64,000 bases of DNA from Paenibacillus sp. HW567 (GCF_000374185.1 NZ_KB910518.1:3732669-3796668), one strand, 5' to 3'. Counted from the stretch's first letter, positions 7,682 through 17,090 are shown. Notes: generated from the letters alone by a model not told the origin. Program-made: numbers and translations.

Positions 7682-8827
7682 ATTACCGCTACCGCTATTA
7701 CCAACGTCCATGTCTTTGATGGTACTAAACTTACCGGATTAAGGACTGTTGTCATTGAGAACGGGAAGATTTCTTCGCTAACCGCGGGAGAACTTGTGGT
7801 GGACGGCCATGGGGGAACACTTCTTCCAGGTCTGATCGACTCTCATACTCACTTAACGGGTGCAGAAGATCTTGAATCAGCCGTCCACTGGGGCGTGACC
7901 ACCATGCTTGACATGGCTTCCCGGGTTCCCGAGCTGGTTGACAGCCTGCGAAATCGTCCAGGGCTGCCAGATATCCTAAGCTGCTACTACCCTGCTTCGG
8001 CTCCCGGCAGCACTCAAGCCCGAATGGGGTTCCCAGCCTCATCCATCGTCAATGGACCCCAAGATGCTGAACGGTTCGTAGCTCAGCAGCTCGGATTTGG
8101 GGCAGATTATATTAAGCTCATCATTGAAGATCCCGCTGTCAGAGGCTCTGCCGCCCTTTCCAGCGAGACTGTAGCAGCATTAGTTGAGGCTGCCCACCGG
8201 TATAATAAAAAGGTATTCGCTCATGTAACTACGCCCGATGCATTTAGTATTGGCATAGATGCTGGTATTGACGTGCTCACTCATGCGCCGCTTGGAAAAC
8301 CGCTACCGCAGGACCTGGTAACCACCATGGTTAACAAGGGAGTAATAAGCGTGCCCACTATGGTTATGATGAAGCAAATAGCCAAGAAATTCGGGAAAAT
8401 CAACCCTGTCCTTTTATCATTGGTAATGTCAAAGGGGATATTCCGCAAGCTAATCAATATGTTCAAATCCGAATCGCTGAACTATCATAATGTAGAGGAA
8501 ACCGTCCGGGCCTTCATCCAATCAGGAATTCCTGTCATTGCGGGGACAGATGCCAACACAGATCCCAAATCACCTTTGATGCTAAATCAGGGGGAATCCC
8601 TGCATGAAGAGCTGGAATTGATGGTAAAAGCGGGAATGTCGCCTGTTCAGGCTCTCCAAAGCGCTACGAGCCTTCCCGCCAAATTATTTGGCCTTCAAGA
8701 CCGGGGGAGCATACAAACGGGAACCCGTGCAGATCTTATACTAGTAGATGGCAATCCGACAATTGATATAAGCGCAACACGTGCTATTAAAAGGGTTTGG
8801 GCAGGAGGAGTGCAGGTACGGGGATGA
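7682..8827 (+). CDS. Metal-dependent amidohydrolase with non-canonical ATT start
   Basis: The frame is open from 7676. The expected family N-terminus (ITNVHVFDGTKLTG, then ENGKI) lies upstream of the first conventional start, GTG 7796, which would cut off that beta-sandwich. A GGGAGG site at 7668-7673 is ideally placed for ATT at 7682, so I start there (381 residues). Amidohydrolase-superfamily metal ligands are visible: DSHTH, a lysine in YIKLIIED, VFAHV, VLTHAP and GTDANTD. Members hydrolyse amides or esters in cyclic or peptide substrates; the substrate here is not predictable. It is co-transcribed with the TetR gene and ends in a strong terminator. Confidence 0.85.
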   Translation: MTATAITNVHVFDGTKLTGLRTVVIENGKISSLTAGELVVDGHGGTLLPGLIDSHTHLTGAEDLESAVHWGVTTMLDMASRVPELVDSLRNRPGLPDILSCYYPASAPGSTQARMGFPASSIVNGPQDAERFVAQQLGFGADYIKLIIEDPAVRGSAALSSETVAALVEAAHRYNKKVFAHVTTPDAFSIGIDAGIDVLTHAPLGKPLPQDLVTTMVNKGVISVPTMVMMKQIAKKFGKINPVLLSLVMSKGIFRKLINMFKSESLNYHNVEETVRAFIQSGIPVIAGTDANTDPKSPLMLNQGESLHEELELMVKAGMSPVQALQSATSLPAKLFGLQDRGSIQTGTRADLILVDGNPTIDISATRAIKRVWAGGVQVRG

Positions 8828-8851
8828 ACATAGGGGGGCTTCTAAGCAACA

Positions 8852-8887
8852 TTAACAAAGCAGCCTCACAGAAGGCTGCTTTGTTAA
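8852..8887. terminator. Bidirectional rho-independent terminator
   Basis: A perfect 15-base-pair stem (TTAACAAAGCAGCCT and its complement) with a 6-base loop lies between the convergent amidohydrolase and cotJC genes. A/T-rich flanks let it serve both strands. Confidence 0.9.
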
Positions 8888-8898
8888 ATAATATTCCC

Positions 8899-9468
8899 TC
8901 AGAACACCTTCTTCTGATCTCTATCCTCAATAATAATCTGCACCGACTCCTTAAACCGCAGGGCATGAATAATCTCCCGCTCCCGCAGGAACTTAAGGCT
9001 GTCCTGCAAATCCACGTCATCTGTCATGTCGATCAGCCATTGGTATGTAGCCCGGGCCTTCTCTTCGGCGGCAATGTCTTCGTACAGATCCGCGAGCGGA
9101 TCGCCTTTGGCGGCGATATAAGTCGTGGTGAAGGGCACACCGGCTGCGTTGTTGTAGAAAAGAGCATGATCCCGCGTCGCGTAGTTCGGGCCGAGTCCGG
9201 CGGCTTCGAGCTCGCTGATTGAGGCATCTTTGGTTAATTTATAGATCATTGTGGCGATCATTTCCAAGTGGGCGAATTCCTCCGTTGAAATATCCGTTAA
9301 CACCCCGATTACTTTATCCGGTATTGCGTACCGCTGGTTCATATACCGCAGCGCCGCCGCCAGCTCCCCGTCCGCGCCGCCGTACTGCTCCATTAGATAG
9401 CGCGCCATCCGCACGTCGCATTTGCCGACACGTACCGGATACTGCAGCTTTTTCTCATAGATCCACAT
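8899..9468 (-). CDS. cotJC: Spore coat protein CotJC, manganese-catalase-like
   Basis: 189 residues from ATG 9468, which follows GGAAGGGG; the longer frame to 9501 has no ribosome site. The ferritin-like di-metal helices are visible in DISTEEFAHLEMIATMIYKL and in AAEEKARATYQWL. In Bacillus subtilis CotJC is made in the mother cell and built into the inner coat together with CotJA; it resembles manganese catalases. It is the last gene of cotJABC. Confidence 0.95.
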   Translation of the reverse strand: MWIYEKKLQYPVRVGKCDVRMARYLMEQYGGADGELAAALRYMNQRYAIPDKVIGVLTDISTEEFAHLEMIATMIYKLTKDASISELEAAGLGPNYATRDHALFYNNAAGVPFTTTYIAAKGDPLADLYEDIAAEEKARATYQWLIDMTDDVDLQDSLKFLREREIIHALRFKESVQIIIEDRDQKKVF

Positions 9469-9525
9469 TCGGGCACACCCCTTCCAAAAGTTTGTGAGCA
9501 TACTCTCCCTGTATAACCCGGCGGT

Positions 9526-9792
9526 CTACACCTGCCAAGGCCACGGCGTCTGGTTCCACTCCCAGGGGCATTTGGAGTAAGCGCGGCCGAAGTTCTGCAG
9601 TGGACCATACAGCTCCTGGAACTGGTTCGCCAGCCGGGTGCGCTCTTGTGTGAGCTGGTTGAACTGCTCAATGGCCTTTAGATCCTCAAGATGGGTATCC
9701 AGATACAGATTCAGCTCCACCAGGGCAAAGTCAAGGGTTTGCAGTTGCTCCAGCATTTCATAGTAACGGGGATCGCAAGCTTTTGCTTCCAT
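9526..9792 (-). CDS. cotJB: Spore coat protein CotJB
   Basis: 88 residues from ATG 9792, which has GGAGG 8 bases upstream; the frame extends to 9822 without a better start. The sequence YYEMLEQLQTLDFALVELNLYLDTH followed by an acidic helix and the tryptophan-rich PWEWNQTPWPW end matches CotJB. It lies between cotJA (1 base gap) and cotJC, as in other spore formers. Confidence 0.95.
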   Translation of the reverse strand: MEAKACDPRYYEMLEQLQTLDFALVELNLYLDTHLEDLKAIEQFNQLTQERTRLANQFQELYGPLQNFGRAYSKCPWEWNQTPWPWQV

Positions 9793-9793
9793 A

Positions 9794-10009
9794 CTACTTG
9801 CCTCCTTTGCTCTTCGATTCATACGGGCTGAACAGCGCAGGCCAGAGCGTCCCCGCTCTTAAGGCTTCGGGCAACGTAAACTGCGGCAGATTCGGCGGCT
9901 GAAAAGTAATGAACTGATTCGGCGGCACAACAAAAGTTTTGCACGGCACCGGCGGGCATGGATCGAACGGTCCCCTGAACGGTATCCATACACGTTCCTC
10001 AGTATTCAT
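9794..10009 (-). CDS. cotJA: Spore coat-associated protein CotJA
   Basis: 71 residues, proline-rich (PFRGPFDPCPPVPCKTF, VPPNQF, FQPPNLPQF), typical of CotJA. The ATG follows AAGGAGG. First gene of the three-gene operon; in B. subtilis the operon is sigma-E dependent. CATAGACT about 70 bases upstream could be a sigma-E -10 box, but no good -35 was found. Confidence 0.95.
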   Translation of the reverse strand: MNTEERVWIPFRGPFDPCPPVPCKTFVVPPNQFITFQPPNLPQFTLPEALRAGTLWPALFSPYESKSKGGK

Positions 10010-10383
10010 GTTTTTTCCTCCTTATATCCTTTTAGATTCACGACGGAATGAAGACAGTACTCTGTAACTAAGTCTATGATCTGCGCCCAATCCGTAGACC
10101 AATGGAAGCCCTTCTCCCTTATCAGTACAACGGGTAAGATCACTGTCTGCTAAAGCAACGGCCCCCGGGTAAAAGGGTCTCCCAACTGGTGATTCGAACC
10201 CCCACAGGACCCTTACAGTGTCTCTTCCTCACTGTTCCGGACTCTCCTTTCATCATCCACACACATGATTCAGGCTACCCAAGAAATCCTTGAAAAACCT
10301 TCAGAAATACATGATTTGTGCAAACAAAACAGCATACAAATAAAGAGGATTATTATTAAGGAATTTTTGGAGGGACTGATAAA
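10010..10383. other. Intergenic region between divergent cotJA and the giant repeat gene
   Basis: No coding frame is supportable. It must hold the promoters of both genes. CATACAAAT near 10333 on the plus strand resembles the -10 of mother-cell sigma factors but lacks a matching -35. On the minus strand near 10192 there is a GGTTCGAATC-like string that recalls a tRNA T-loop, but no tRNA folds around it. Confidence 0.5.
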
Positions 10384-13300
10384 ATGGCTTTTGTGGAAAG
10401 GTACAGCATCAATGAGAACGGAGCAGTTACATTTACGGGCAATACCTTGGGGCTTAGCCGTTCTGAGACTACAGGTGTCCCAGGAACGGTAGACAGCATC
10501 GGGGCTTACATTACGACGAATACCGCACAGCAGTTTGGTACGTATCCACCGGGTACAACCAACGTAATTCTGAACAACAGCTCTGCCGCTATACTGCAGA
10601 TCCCGGCGGGCAGTACAATCCTCTATTCGGAATTAATCTGGGGAGGAACCTTTATTGACGGAACGGAGAATAATACCGCACTGATCAACAATCCTGTTCT
10701 ATTTACGACTCCGCTTGGGCAAACGTCTGTACTTTCTGACCCTGCCACCCGGTTTGAAGTCGTGTTATCAACGGCCACCGGATTTCCTACTACCTATGCA
10801 TATGTGCGGTCAGCAGATGTGACCACTCTCGTCTCTGCTGCCGGAGCCGGAACATACACTGCGGGTAACATTGTCGGAACGCTCTCAATCCCTGACCCTA
10901 CCTCCAACCATGCTGGCTGGACATTGGGCGTCGTTTATCGGAATCCAGCCCTGCCCTTGAGGAACATGTCCTTGCGCGTTACAGCCGATGTTATTTTATC
11001 CACACAAGGTCCGGTTAACATGATCATCGACGGTTTCGCCACACCGTTTATGGGCCCATTGGCCGGAAGGGCGCTGTTCAGCTCACAGGAAGGAGATGCT
11101 AACAAAACAGGGGATCAGGCCCGATTCGGTCCTACAATTCCAACGTTAACCGCCTTATCAGGACCTAATAATTTTCCCAACAATTTCTTTGCTTCCCAGA
11201 TTAATAATGACACAGGAAATTTAGATACCTCCGGCACCTTCGGTACACGCAACCAGATCAATGGAACACCTGGTACCAACATTGTGGGCGGCAGACAGGG
11301 TTGGGATATTACGAATGTAGACATCGGCTTTACGCTGCAAAATGCGCAGACCCAGGCGGTGATCCAATTAACTACAAATGGCGACGGCTACCTACTGGAT
11401 GGAAACGCGCTGCAGATTGATATTAATATTCCCGCTCTTTCAGCCGTCAAAAGCACAAATGTCCCTGATGCTGTTCTTGGCGACATTGTCACTTACACCA
11501 TTAAGATCTCCAATAATTCCCTGGTGGATGCAACCAGTGTCATGTTCTTTGACAACATTCCTGCGGGCAGTACATTTGTAACCAACAGCATTACAGTAAA
11601 TGGCGTAATTCAGCCAGGAACGAACCCAGGAACCGGAGTACTCATAGGAACGCTGGTTTCAGGTGCGACGGCGACGGTAACCTTTCAGGTCACGGTGACA
11701 TCCGTGCCCTCCCCCGCCAGACTGCTCAACCAGGCAAAGATTGGCTATACGGCTCCCACTGTGCCCGGTGGGCCTGTTATTAATACTTCTGTTCCCTCTA
11801 ATGCAGTAGAAGTCCCTATCTTTCAGCCTGTAATCAGCATTGTAAAAAGCGCAAATACTGCCAATGCCCTTGTCGGAGATACCGTCACCTACACTTTGCT
11901 TGTCTCGAATACAGGCAATATCGGTGCGACCAACATTGTTTTTGATAATATTCCGGATGGCTCAGTCTTTGTTCCGGGAAGCGTGGCTGTAAACGGTGTA
12001 GTACAGCCTGCTGCAAATCCGGTAAGCGGAATTCCGGTTGGAATCATTCCACCTAATACTTCTGCTACCGTTACTTTTCAGGTGAATGTCGTCAGCCAGC
12101 CTTCCAGCCTGCAACTGGTGGACCAAGGCTCTTCCCGGTATACCTTCCAGCCGCCAGATGGACGCGTTATTCCAGGCTCCGCCGTCTCTAACACTGTTTC
12201 CATTCCCGTTTCTATCCCGATGGTTAGCGTATTAAAATCTACCGCAGCAACAGATGCAGTTGTAGGCGATATCATTACCTATTCCATTAAAGTTACGAAC
12301 CAGGATGGAGAAATCGTCACGGGTGTCCTGCTTACCGACTCCATCCCGGATGGATCGGTATTTGTTCCAGGCAGTGTTACGCTGAATGGTGTAACACTGC
12401 CTGCTGCAAGTCCCGTTACCGGTATTTCCATTCCGCTGCTTCTGCCGGGCGCCTCGGCCACTGCTACCTTTAACGTAATGGTAGTTGCCCTTCCGAATCC
12501 TCCAGAATTGAATGACCAGGCTCAAGTCACCTTTAGCAGTGGAACCTTTACTGGCTCCTCCTTCTCTAATAGTATTACTGTGCCGGTCTACCAGCCCATA
12601 ATAACCTTGTCCAAATCTTCTGTACCTGCTTTCGCCGTTGTTGGTGAAATCCTCACTTTCCGGATTACTGTCTTTAATACGGGGAACATCGCCGCAACAA
12701 CGACATTAACCGATATGATTCAGGCGGAAGCGGCGTTTGTCCCCGGAACCGTACTGGTCAATAATATTCCTCAGCCGGGCACAAATCCCAACACGGGCAT
12801 TCCGCTTGGAGTCATTCCAGCCGGCGGCTCTGTCTTCGTCACATTCCAGATCGTCGTGAATAGCCTGCCTGCATCGCAGCAGCTACTTAATCTGGCCACA
12901 GCCGACTTTACCTTTACTCCGCCAGATGGTCGGGTCATACCAGGCAGCTCTGATTCTAACCCGATTATCGTACCGATTTCGCCAGACAATATTACAGTTG
13001 TCAAATCTGCGAGTGAACTTGAGGCTGTTGACGGGGACATTATAACCTATAGCTTTGTCATAAAAAACAATGATCCTGTTGCTGTAACTGACGTTACCCT
13101 AACCGATGCCATTCCTCCAGGATCAGTATTAGTCCCCAATAGCGTTACCCTCAATGGAGCACCTGTAACCGGAGCATCCCCCGTTACAGGCATTCCTATC
13201 GGCTCCATCGCCGCCAGCGAAATTGCGACCGTTACGTTTCAGGTGCTTGTCACTGGTACTCCGCCGCCTGTGCCGCTCCCATTAATCTTGACGGATCAGG

Positions 13301-16242
13301 CTAGTGTCGTCTTCAGTACCGGTGATTTCACCGGAACCGCTTTATCTAATATCGTCAATATCAGAGTCTTTGAACCGGTAATCACTCTTCTGAAGTCAGC
13401 AACACCTGCAACTGCATCGGTGGGAGATATCATTACCTATACCGTTCAGGTTACGAACGAAGGGAACTTCAACGCAGATGTGTTTTTGACAGACCCGCTG
13501 CCACCGGGCTTGACCTTTGTGCAGAACAGCGTCTTGATCAACGGGAACCGCTGGAGCAGTGCGGACCCCAATTCTTCCATTAATCTAGGTACCGTCCAGC
13601 CGGCATTTCCATTGACCGTTACCTTTCTGGCAGTAGTTACTTCTCTGCCCGTTCCTCCAGAACTGACAAATCAGGCAACCGGGAATTATACGTACACTTT
13701 ACCGGATGGACGTGTGCTTACCGATAGCTCCTCGTCCAATGAGGTTACCATCCCTGTAACTGCGACAGACCTAATTACTGTTACCAAAGCTGCAGACCGG
13801 CTATACGCGGTGCCAGGAGATTTAATTACCTATACGCTTACTGTTATCAATAACACTCCATCTCCCATTGCCCATCTGGTTGTGACCGACCCCATTCCCC
13901 CGGGTTCGTCGTTTGTCCCTGAAAGTGTCACGGTTGACGGCATATCCGTACCCGCAGCCAATCCCGCTACAGGAATTGCCATCGAAACACTGGCGGCTAA
14001 TGCACAGGCGAACATTACTTTTCAAACACTTGTATCAGAAACCATGCCTCCTGTTGCTAATCCTTATTTGTTGACCGACCAGGCTACAGCCAGCTTTACC
14101 TCAGGTGAATTTGCCGGAACGGCTGCCTCAAACCTTGTCAATGTCCAGGTGCTGGAGCCCATAATCAATCTTGTCAAATCCGCTTCACCCGCTACAACAA
14201 GCATCGGTGATGTCCTTACGTATACGATAATAGTGACGAACAGCGGAAATTTCGGAGCAGACACAACCTTGCTGGACCCCTTGCCTGCGGAAGAGCGCTT
14301 TGTCCCTGGTAGTGTGACGGTTAATGGTACGGCAATACCCGAAGCCGATCCTGCTACGGGAATTATGCTTGGTACCGTTCAGCCCCGGACTGCCTTGACT
14401 GTCTCATTCCAGGCTTCCGTCATTGCGCTTCCTTCCCCGCCGCAACTGGCTAATCAGGCAATCGGTAATTACACGTATACCCTACCCGACGGACGGATTC
14501 TAACGGAGACAACCGTGTCTAATATCATCATCACCCCTGTTGCTGAAGGAGCCCTTCTGTCAGTTACCAAAGCTGCCAGCAGCGCTGCAGTCGTTAATGG
14601 CGATCTGATTACGTTCACCTTGACGGTGGTCAATAACACGCAAACTTTGGCCACCAATGTCATTCTGACCGATCTTGTCCCTGAGGGCACAAGCTTCATA
14701 TCCGGCAGCGTCACCCTGCAAGGTATACCGTTGCCAGGAGCAGATCCGGCTGCAGGAATTCCAATCGGCAACCTGGATGCGGGGTTATCCGCTGTTGTTG
14801 CATTTCAAGTACAGGTCACTAATCCGGGGACTGCTGCGCAATTGAGCAATCAGGGGATCGTAAACTATACGATCGCCGGCATTAGCGGCAGCGCAGCCTC
14901 CAATATCGTAAACATTCCAGTCTATGAGCCCAATATCATCATCGAAAAATCGGGGGAACCGGCACAAACAACTCTCGGGGGTACGATCCATTACACACTC
15001 AAGTTGTCTAATTTAGGGGGACTTTCCGCAAGCCTCATTGTTGTGGACTCTATTCCGGCTGGAACTCAATTTACGCCGGGTAGCTTGAGGGTTGACGGTA
15101 TAGTTGTGAACAGTAATCCAGCCAATGGAATTCCGCTTGGAATTGTTACTCCGGGTACCTCGGTCCTCATTACCTTCGATGTGACTGTTCAGTCGATTCC
15201 TGCAACCAACCAGGTTATGAATTCAGCACAGGCCGACTACAGTCTTGCTCTGCCGGATGGCCGAATAATCAGCGGTACAGTGGATTCCAACCCCGTTATC
15301 ACTATTATTTCAGATCCATTAATGGAGATTATTAAGACGTTCTCTCCCGCTCAAGCAACTCCAGGAGGGTCTCTAACATTCTCTTTCCGGGTTGTTAATG
15401 GCAACAATTCAGCCTTAAGTGATATTATATTCAAGGACCTTATTCCTGAAGGAACTACTTTTGTAGCCGGCAGTGTTGTCGTGAGAGATGCCGTTATTCC
15501 AGGGGCCGACCCCGCTGCCGGCTTCGTTATTGAGAATATCGCACCAGAATCAACGATTTCTGTCAGCTTCAAGGTTTTTGTTAATAATAATATTACTCTA
15601 AGCGAAATTGTGAATCAGGCAAGCAGTTCGTATAGACTGGGCAAAATGGCATTTCAGGTGTTCTCCAACCGGATTGCAGTTCCAGTTTTCCTTGCGGGTC
15701 CGCCTGTAGGTCTGCCAGTAAATTCGCCTGTGAATTTGCCTGCGACTTCACAGCCTCCTGCAGCTATACCGCCATCTTCTATGGAGTCTGGCTCCTTATT
15801 ACCTGCTGCTTCTAGTTCAGCAGCTTCTCAGGCTGCACCAACGTTGACTGTCTTGAAATCAGCCGGCAGCAGCTTCTCAGAGGTTGGAGAAACCCTTACT
15901 TTCACCATACTAATTACAAATATCAGCTCGATTCCTGCACAGAACCTCCTGCTTAAGGATAAGCTTCAGAAGGAGCTTTCTGTTATCCCGGGGAGCATTA
16001 CCATTCAAGGTATTCCACAACCTGCGGCTAATCTCCCTAGCGGCGTGGTTCTAAGCAGCTTGCTCCCTGGAGGAACATTGAACATTAGCTACAGCGCTTT
16101 GATCAAGAGACAGCCCCCAAGTGGAAAAATATCCAATCAGGCCGTTATATCTCTGCAATTTTTGCTTGCGGAAGGAAGCGTGGCTCCAAGCGTATTTACA
16201 TCCAACATATGCGTTGTTTCTGTATCTGAAGGCGAAGAGTAA
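10384..16242 (+). CDS. Giant DUF11-type repeat protein, putative surface or spore-surface filament
   Basis: 1952 residues, ATG with GGAGG 10 bases upstream. Residues 1 to about 350 are a unique beta-rich domain with no signal peptide (VERYSINENGAVTFTGNTLG; later WGGTFIDGTENNTAL). From about 354 there are twelve repeats of about 130 residues, each opening with a KS/KA strand, then a GDxxTYT-like strand, xDxIPxGxxFVPGSV, a GIPxG turn and a final SN strand. These are DUF11/conserved-repeat beta-sandwich domains, seen in large bacterial surface proteins. A Pro/Ser/Ala linker separates repeats 11 and 12. There is no LPxTG anchor or transmembrane tail. Lack of a secretion signal and divergence from cotJABC fit assembly from the mother cell onto the spore, but that is inference. 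Confidence 0.9.
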   Translation: MAFVERYSINENGAVTFTGNTLGLSRSETTGVPGTVDSIGAYITTNTAQQFGTYPPGTTNVILNNSSAAILQIPAGSTILYSELIWGGTFIDGTENNTALINNPVLFTTPLGQTSVLSDPATRFEVVLSTATGFPTTYAYVRSADVTTLVSAAGAGTYTAGNIVGTLSIPDPTSNHAGWTLGVVYRNPALPLRNMSLRVTADVILSTQGPVNMIIDGFATPFMGPLAGRALFSSQEGDANKTGDQARFGPTIPTLTALSGPNNFPNNFFASQINNDTGNLDTSGTFGTRNQINGTPGTNIVGGRQGWDITNVDIGFTLQNAQTQAVIQLTTNGDGYLLDGNALQIDINIPALSAVKSTNVPDAVLGDIVTYTIKISNNSLVDATSVMFFDNIPAGSTFVTNSITVNGVIQPGTNPGTGVLIGTLVSGATATVTFQVTVTSVPSPARLLNQAKIGYTAPTVPGGPVINTSVPSNAVEVPIFQPVISIVKSANTANALVGDTVTYTLLVSNTGNIGATNIVFDNIPDGSVFVPGSVAVNGVVQPAANPVSGIPVGIIPPNTSATVTFQVNVVSQPSSLQLVDQGSSRYTFQPPDGRVIPGSAVSNTVSIPVSIPMVSVLKSTAATDAVVGDIITYSIKVTNQDGEIVTGVLLTDSIPDGSVFVPGSVTLNGVTLPAASPVTGISIPLLLPGASATATFNVMVVALPNPPELNDQAQVTFSSGTFTGSSFSNSITVPVYQPIITLSKSSVPAFAVVGEILTFRITVFNTGNIAATTTLTDMIQAEAAFVPGTVLVNNIPQPGTNPNTGIPLGVIPAGGSVFVTFQIVVNSLPASQQLLNLATADFTFTPPDGRVIPGSSDSNPIIVPISPDNITVVKSASELEAVDGDIITYSFVIKNNDPVAVTDVTLTDAIPPGSVLVPNSVTLNGAPVTGASPVTGIPIGSIAASEIATVTFQVLVTGTPPPVPLPLILTDQASVVFSTGDFTGTALSNIVNIRVFEPVITLLKSATPATASVGDIITYTVQVTNEGNFNADVFLTDPLPPGLTFVQNSVLINGNRWSSADPNSSINLGTVQPAFPLTVTFLAVVTSLPVPPELTNQATGNYTYTLPDGRVLTDSSSSNEVTIPVTATDLITVTKAADRLYAVPGDLITYTLTVINNTPSPIAHLVVTDPIPPGSSFVPESVTVDGISVPAANPATGIAIETLAANAQANITFQTLVSETMPPVANPYLLTDQATASFTSGEFAGTAASNLVNVQVLEPIINLVKSASPATTSIGDVLTYTIIVTNSGNFGADTTLLDPLPAEERFVPGSVTVNGTAIPEADPATGIMLGTVQPRTALTVSFQASVIALPSPPQLANQAIGNYTYTLPDGRILTETTVSNIIITPVAEGALLSVTKAASSAAVVNGDLITFTLTVVNNTQTLATNVILTDLVPEGTSFISGSVTLQGIPLPGADPAAGIPIGNLDAGLSAVVAFQVQVTNPGTAAQLSNQGIVNYTIAGISGSAASNIVNIPVYEPNIIIEKSGEPAQTTLGGTIHYTLKLSNLGGLSASLIVVDSIPAGTQFTPGSLRVDGIVVNSNPANGIPLGIVTPGTSVLITFDVTVQSIPATNQVMNSAQADYSLALPDGRIISGTVDSNPVITIISDPLMEIIKTFSPAQATPGGSLTFSFRVVNGNNSALSDIIFKDLIPEGTTFVAGSVVVRDAVIPGADPAAGFVIENIAPESTISVSFKVFVNNNITLSEIVNQASSSYRLGKMAFQVFSNRIAVPVFLAGPPVGLPVNSPVNLPATSQPPAAIPPSSMESGSLLPAASSSAASQAAPTLTVLKSAGSSFSEVGETLTFTILITNISSIPAQNLLLKDKLQKELSVIPGSITIQGIPQPAANLPSGVVLSSLLPGGTLNISYSALIKRQPPSGKISNQAVISLQFLLAEGSVAPSVFTSNICVVSVSEGEE
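11443..16225 (+). repeat. Twelve tandem DUF11-like repeats in an alternating A/B pattern
   Basis: Repeat starts fall near nucleotides 11443, 11835, 12225, 12603, 12993, 13384, 13777, 14167, 14560, 14938, 15325 and 15847. Even repeats 2, 4, 6, 8 and 10 share a PDGR turn, and 2, 4, 6 and 8 also share N-x-GN after the third strand. Odd repeats 3, 5, 7 and 9 lack PDGR; 3, 5 and 7 carry an SG-x-F-x-G element in its place, and 5, 7 and 9 have NN in place of the GN turn. The unit of duplication was therefore a pair of about 260 residues. Confidence 0.85.
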
Positions 16243-16244
16243 AA

Positions 16245-17090
16245 CTAACGGGTCAGAACCGGCTTCTTCCTGCCTCCGGATTTCAGATGTCTCGATTTCT
16301 GATGACTCCGAGTCTTTGACTTGCTTCCTGTACCCTTTTTCCGGGCTACAGGGGGCTTTCTTTGTTTACCGGAAATCTGTTCTTTCGGAACAGCAGCAGG
16401 CTGCAGCAGATCCAGATAGAGAGGCTGCTCCTGCTCTTCGTCAGAGAGTGTAAACGCTCTTTGCTCCTTTACATAGTCGGGTTCCTCTAATTCATTTGGA
16501 TTGATATTCAACAGATCCGCTGAGGTAACGGGCTTCTTCACCACAATAAGATGATACATAACTTGAAAAGCCACATTGAGCTGTGACTGACGAAGGTAGG
16601 CCAGTTCAACCTCATCATAAAAACCATGATAAGCAGGGTAATAAAAAAATTCCATGCGGAGCAGGCGGAAATCCACTGGTGCAAGATTGTTCGGCGTCTG
16701 TGGCAACACAGTATTAAATCCGGATAAAGGATATTCATCCTGATAAGCCGGATTCTCATGGGCAGTCCAATATCCGGGTGAATGTTCATTAAAAAGCTGC
16801 TTAAATTCAGGGTTTATCATGTTAACGGTAGCGTGGGCATAAGGAGCCACGATGCAAACAATCGCTCCGTGACGGCATATTCTGTAGATGTCCTGCATCA
16901 CGGATTGAAGATTATCTACATATTGCAGACTGTGAGAGCACATAACAAATGTAACACTATCACGCTCAAGTGGAATCCGCCTGTTGAAGTCATGGATCAT
17001 ATCCGTTTCCTTAAAGTTAATGCGGTCAATACCGATACAGTCACGATACTTGTTCTTTCCACTTCCCAGGTCAATTCTCATAAGGCTCAC
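16245..17090 (-). CDS. SAM-dependent methyltransferase with lysine/arginine-rich tail
   Basis: 281 residues. Class I motif I is LGSGKNKYRDCIGID near the N-terminus, with the acidic residue after the second strand, and SHSLQYVDN as the motif IV-like post-region typical of Methyltransf_11 enzymes. After about residue 200 there is an acidic linker, and the last 40 or so residues are rich in K, R, S and G, a likely disordered, nucleic-acid- or coat-binding tail. It converges on the giant repeat gene with only two bases between stops, so the two may be functionally linked. The substrate is not predictable. Confidence 0.85.
   Translation of the reverse strand: MSLMRIDLGSGKNKYRDCIGIDRINFKETDMIHDFNRRIPLERDSVTFVMCSHSLQYVDNLQSVMQDIYRICRHGAIVCIVAPYAHATVNMINPEFKQLFNEHSPGYWTAHENPAYQDEYPLSGFNTVLPQTPNNLAPVDFRLLRMEFFYYPAYHGFYDEVELAYLRQSQLNVAFQVMYHLIVVKKPVTSADLLNINPNELEEPDYVKEQRAFTLSDEEQEQPLYLDLLQPAAVPKEQISGKQRKPPVARKKGTGSKSKTRSHQKSRHLKSGGRKKPVLTR

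Noticed and set aside
8797..9222. Plus-strand ORF running from the amidohydrolase end into cotJC antisense
   Set aside because: It crosses a strong terminator and overlaps a certain spore-coat gene.
10150..10260. tRNA-like T-loop string (GGTTCGAATC on the minus strand) before a CCA
   Set aside because: The T-stem does not pair properly, and no acceptor, D or anticodon arms could be folded around it.
10384..16242. Sortase-anchored or signal-bearing adhesin
   Set aside because: No N-terminal hydrophobic signal and no LPxTG or charged membrane tail at the C-terminus (it ends in SVSEGEE).
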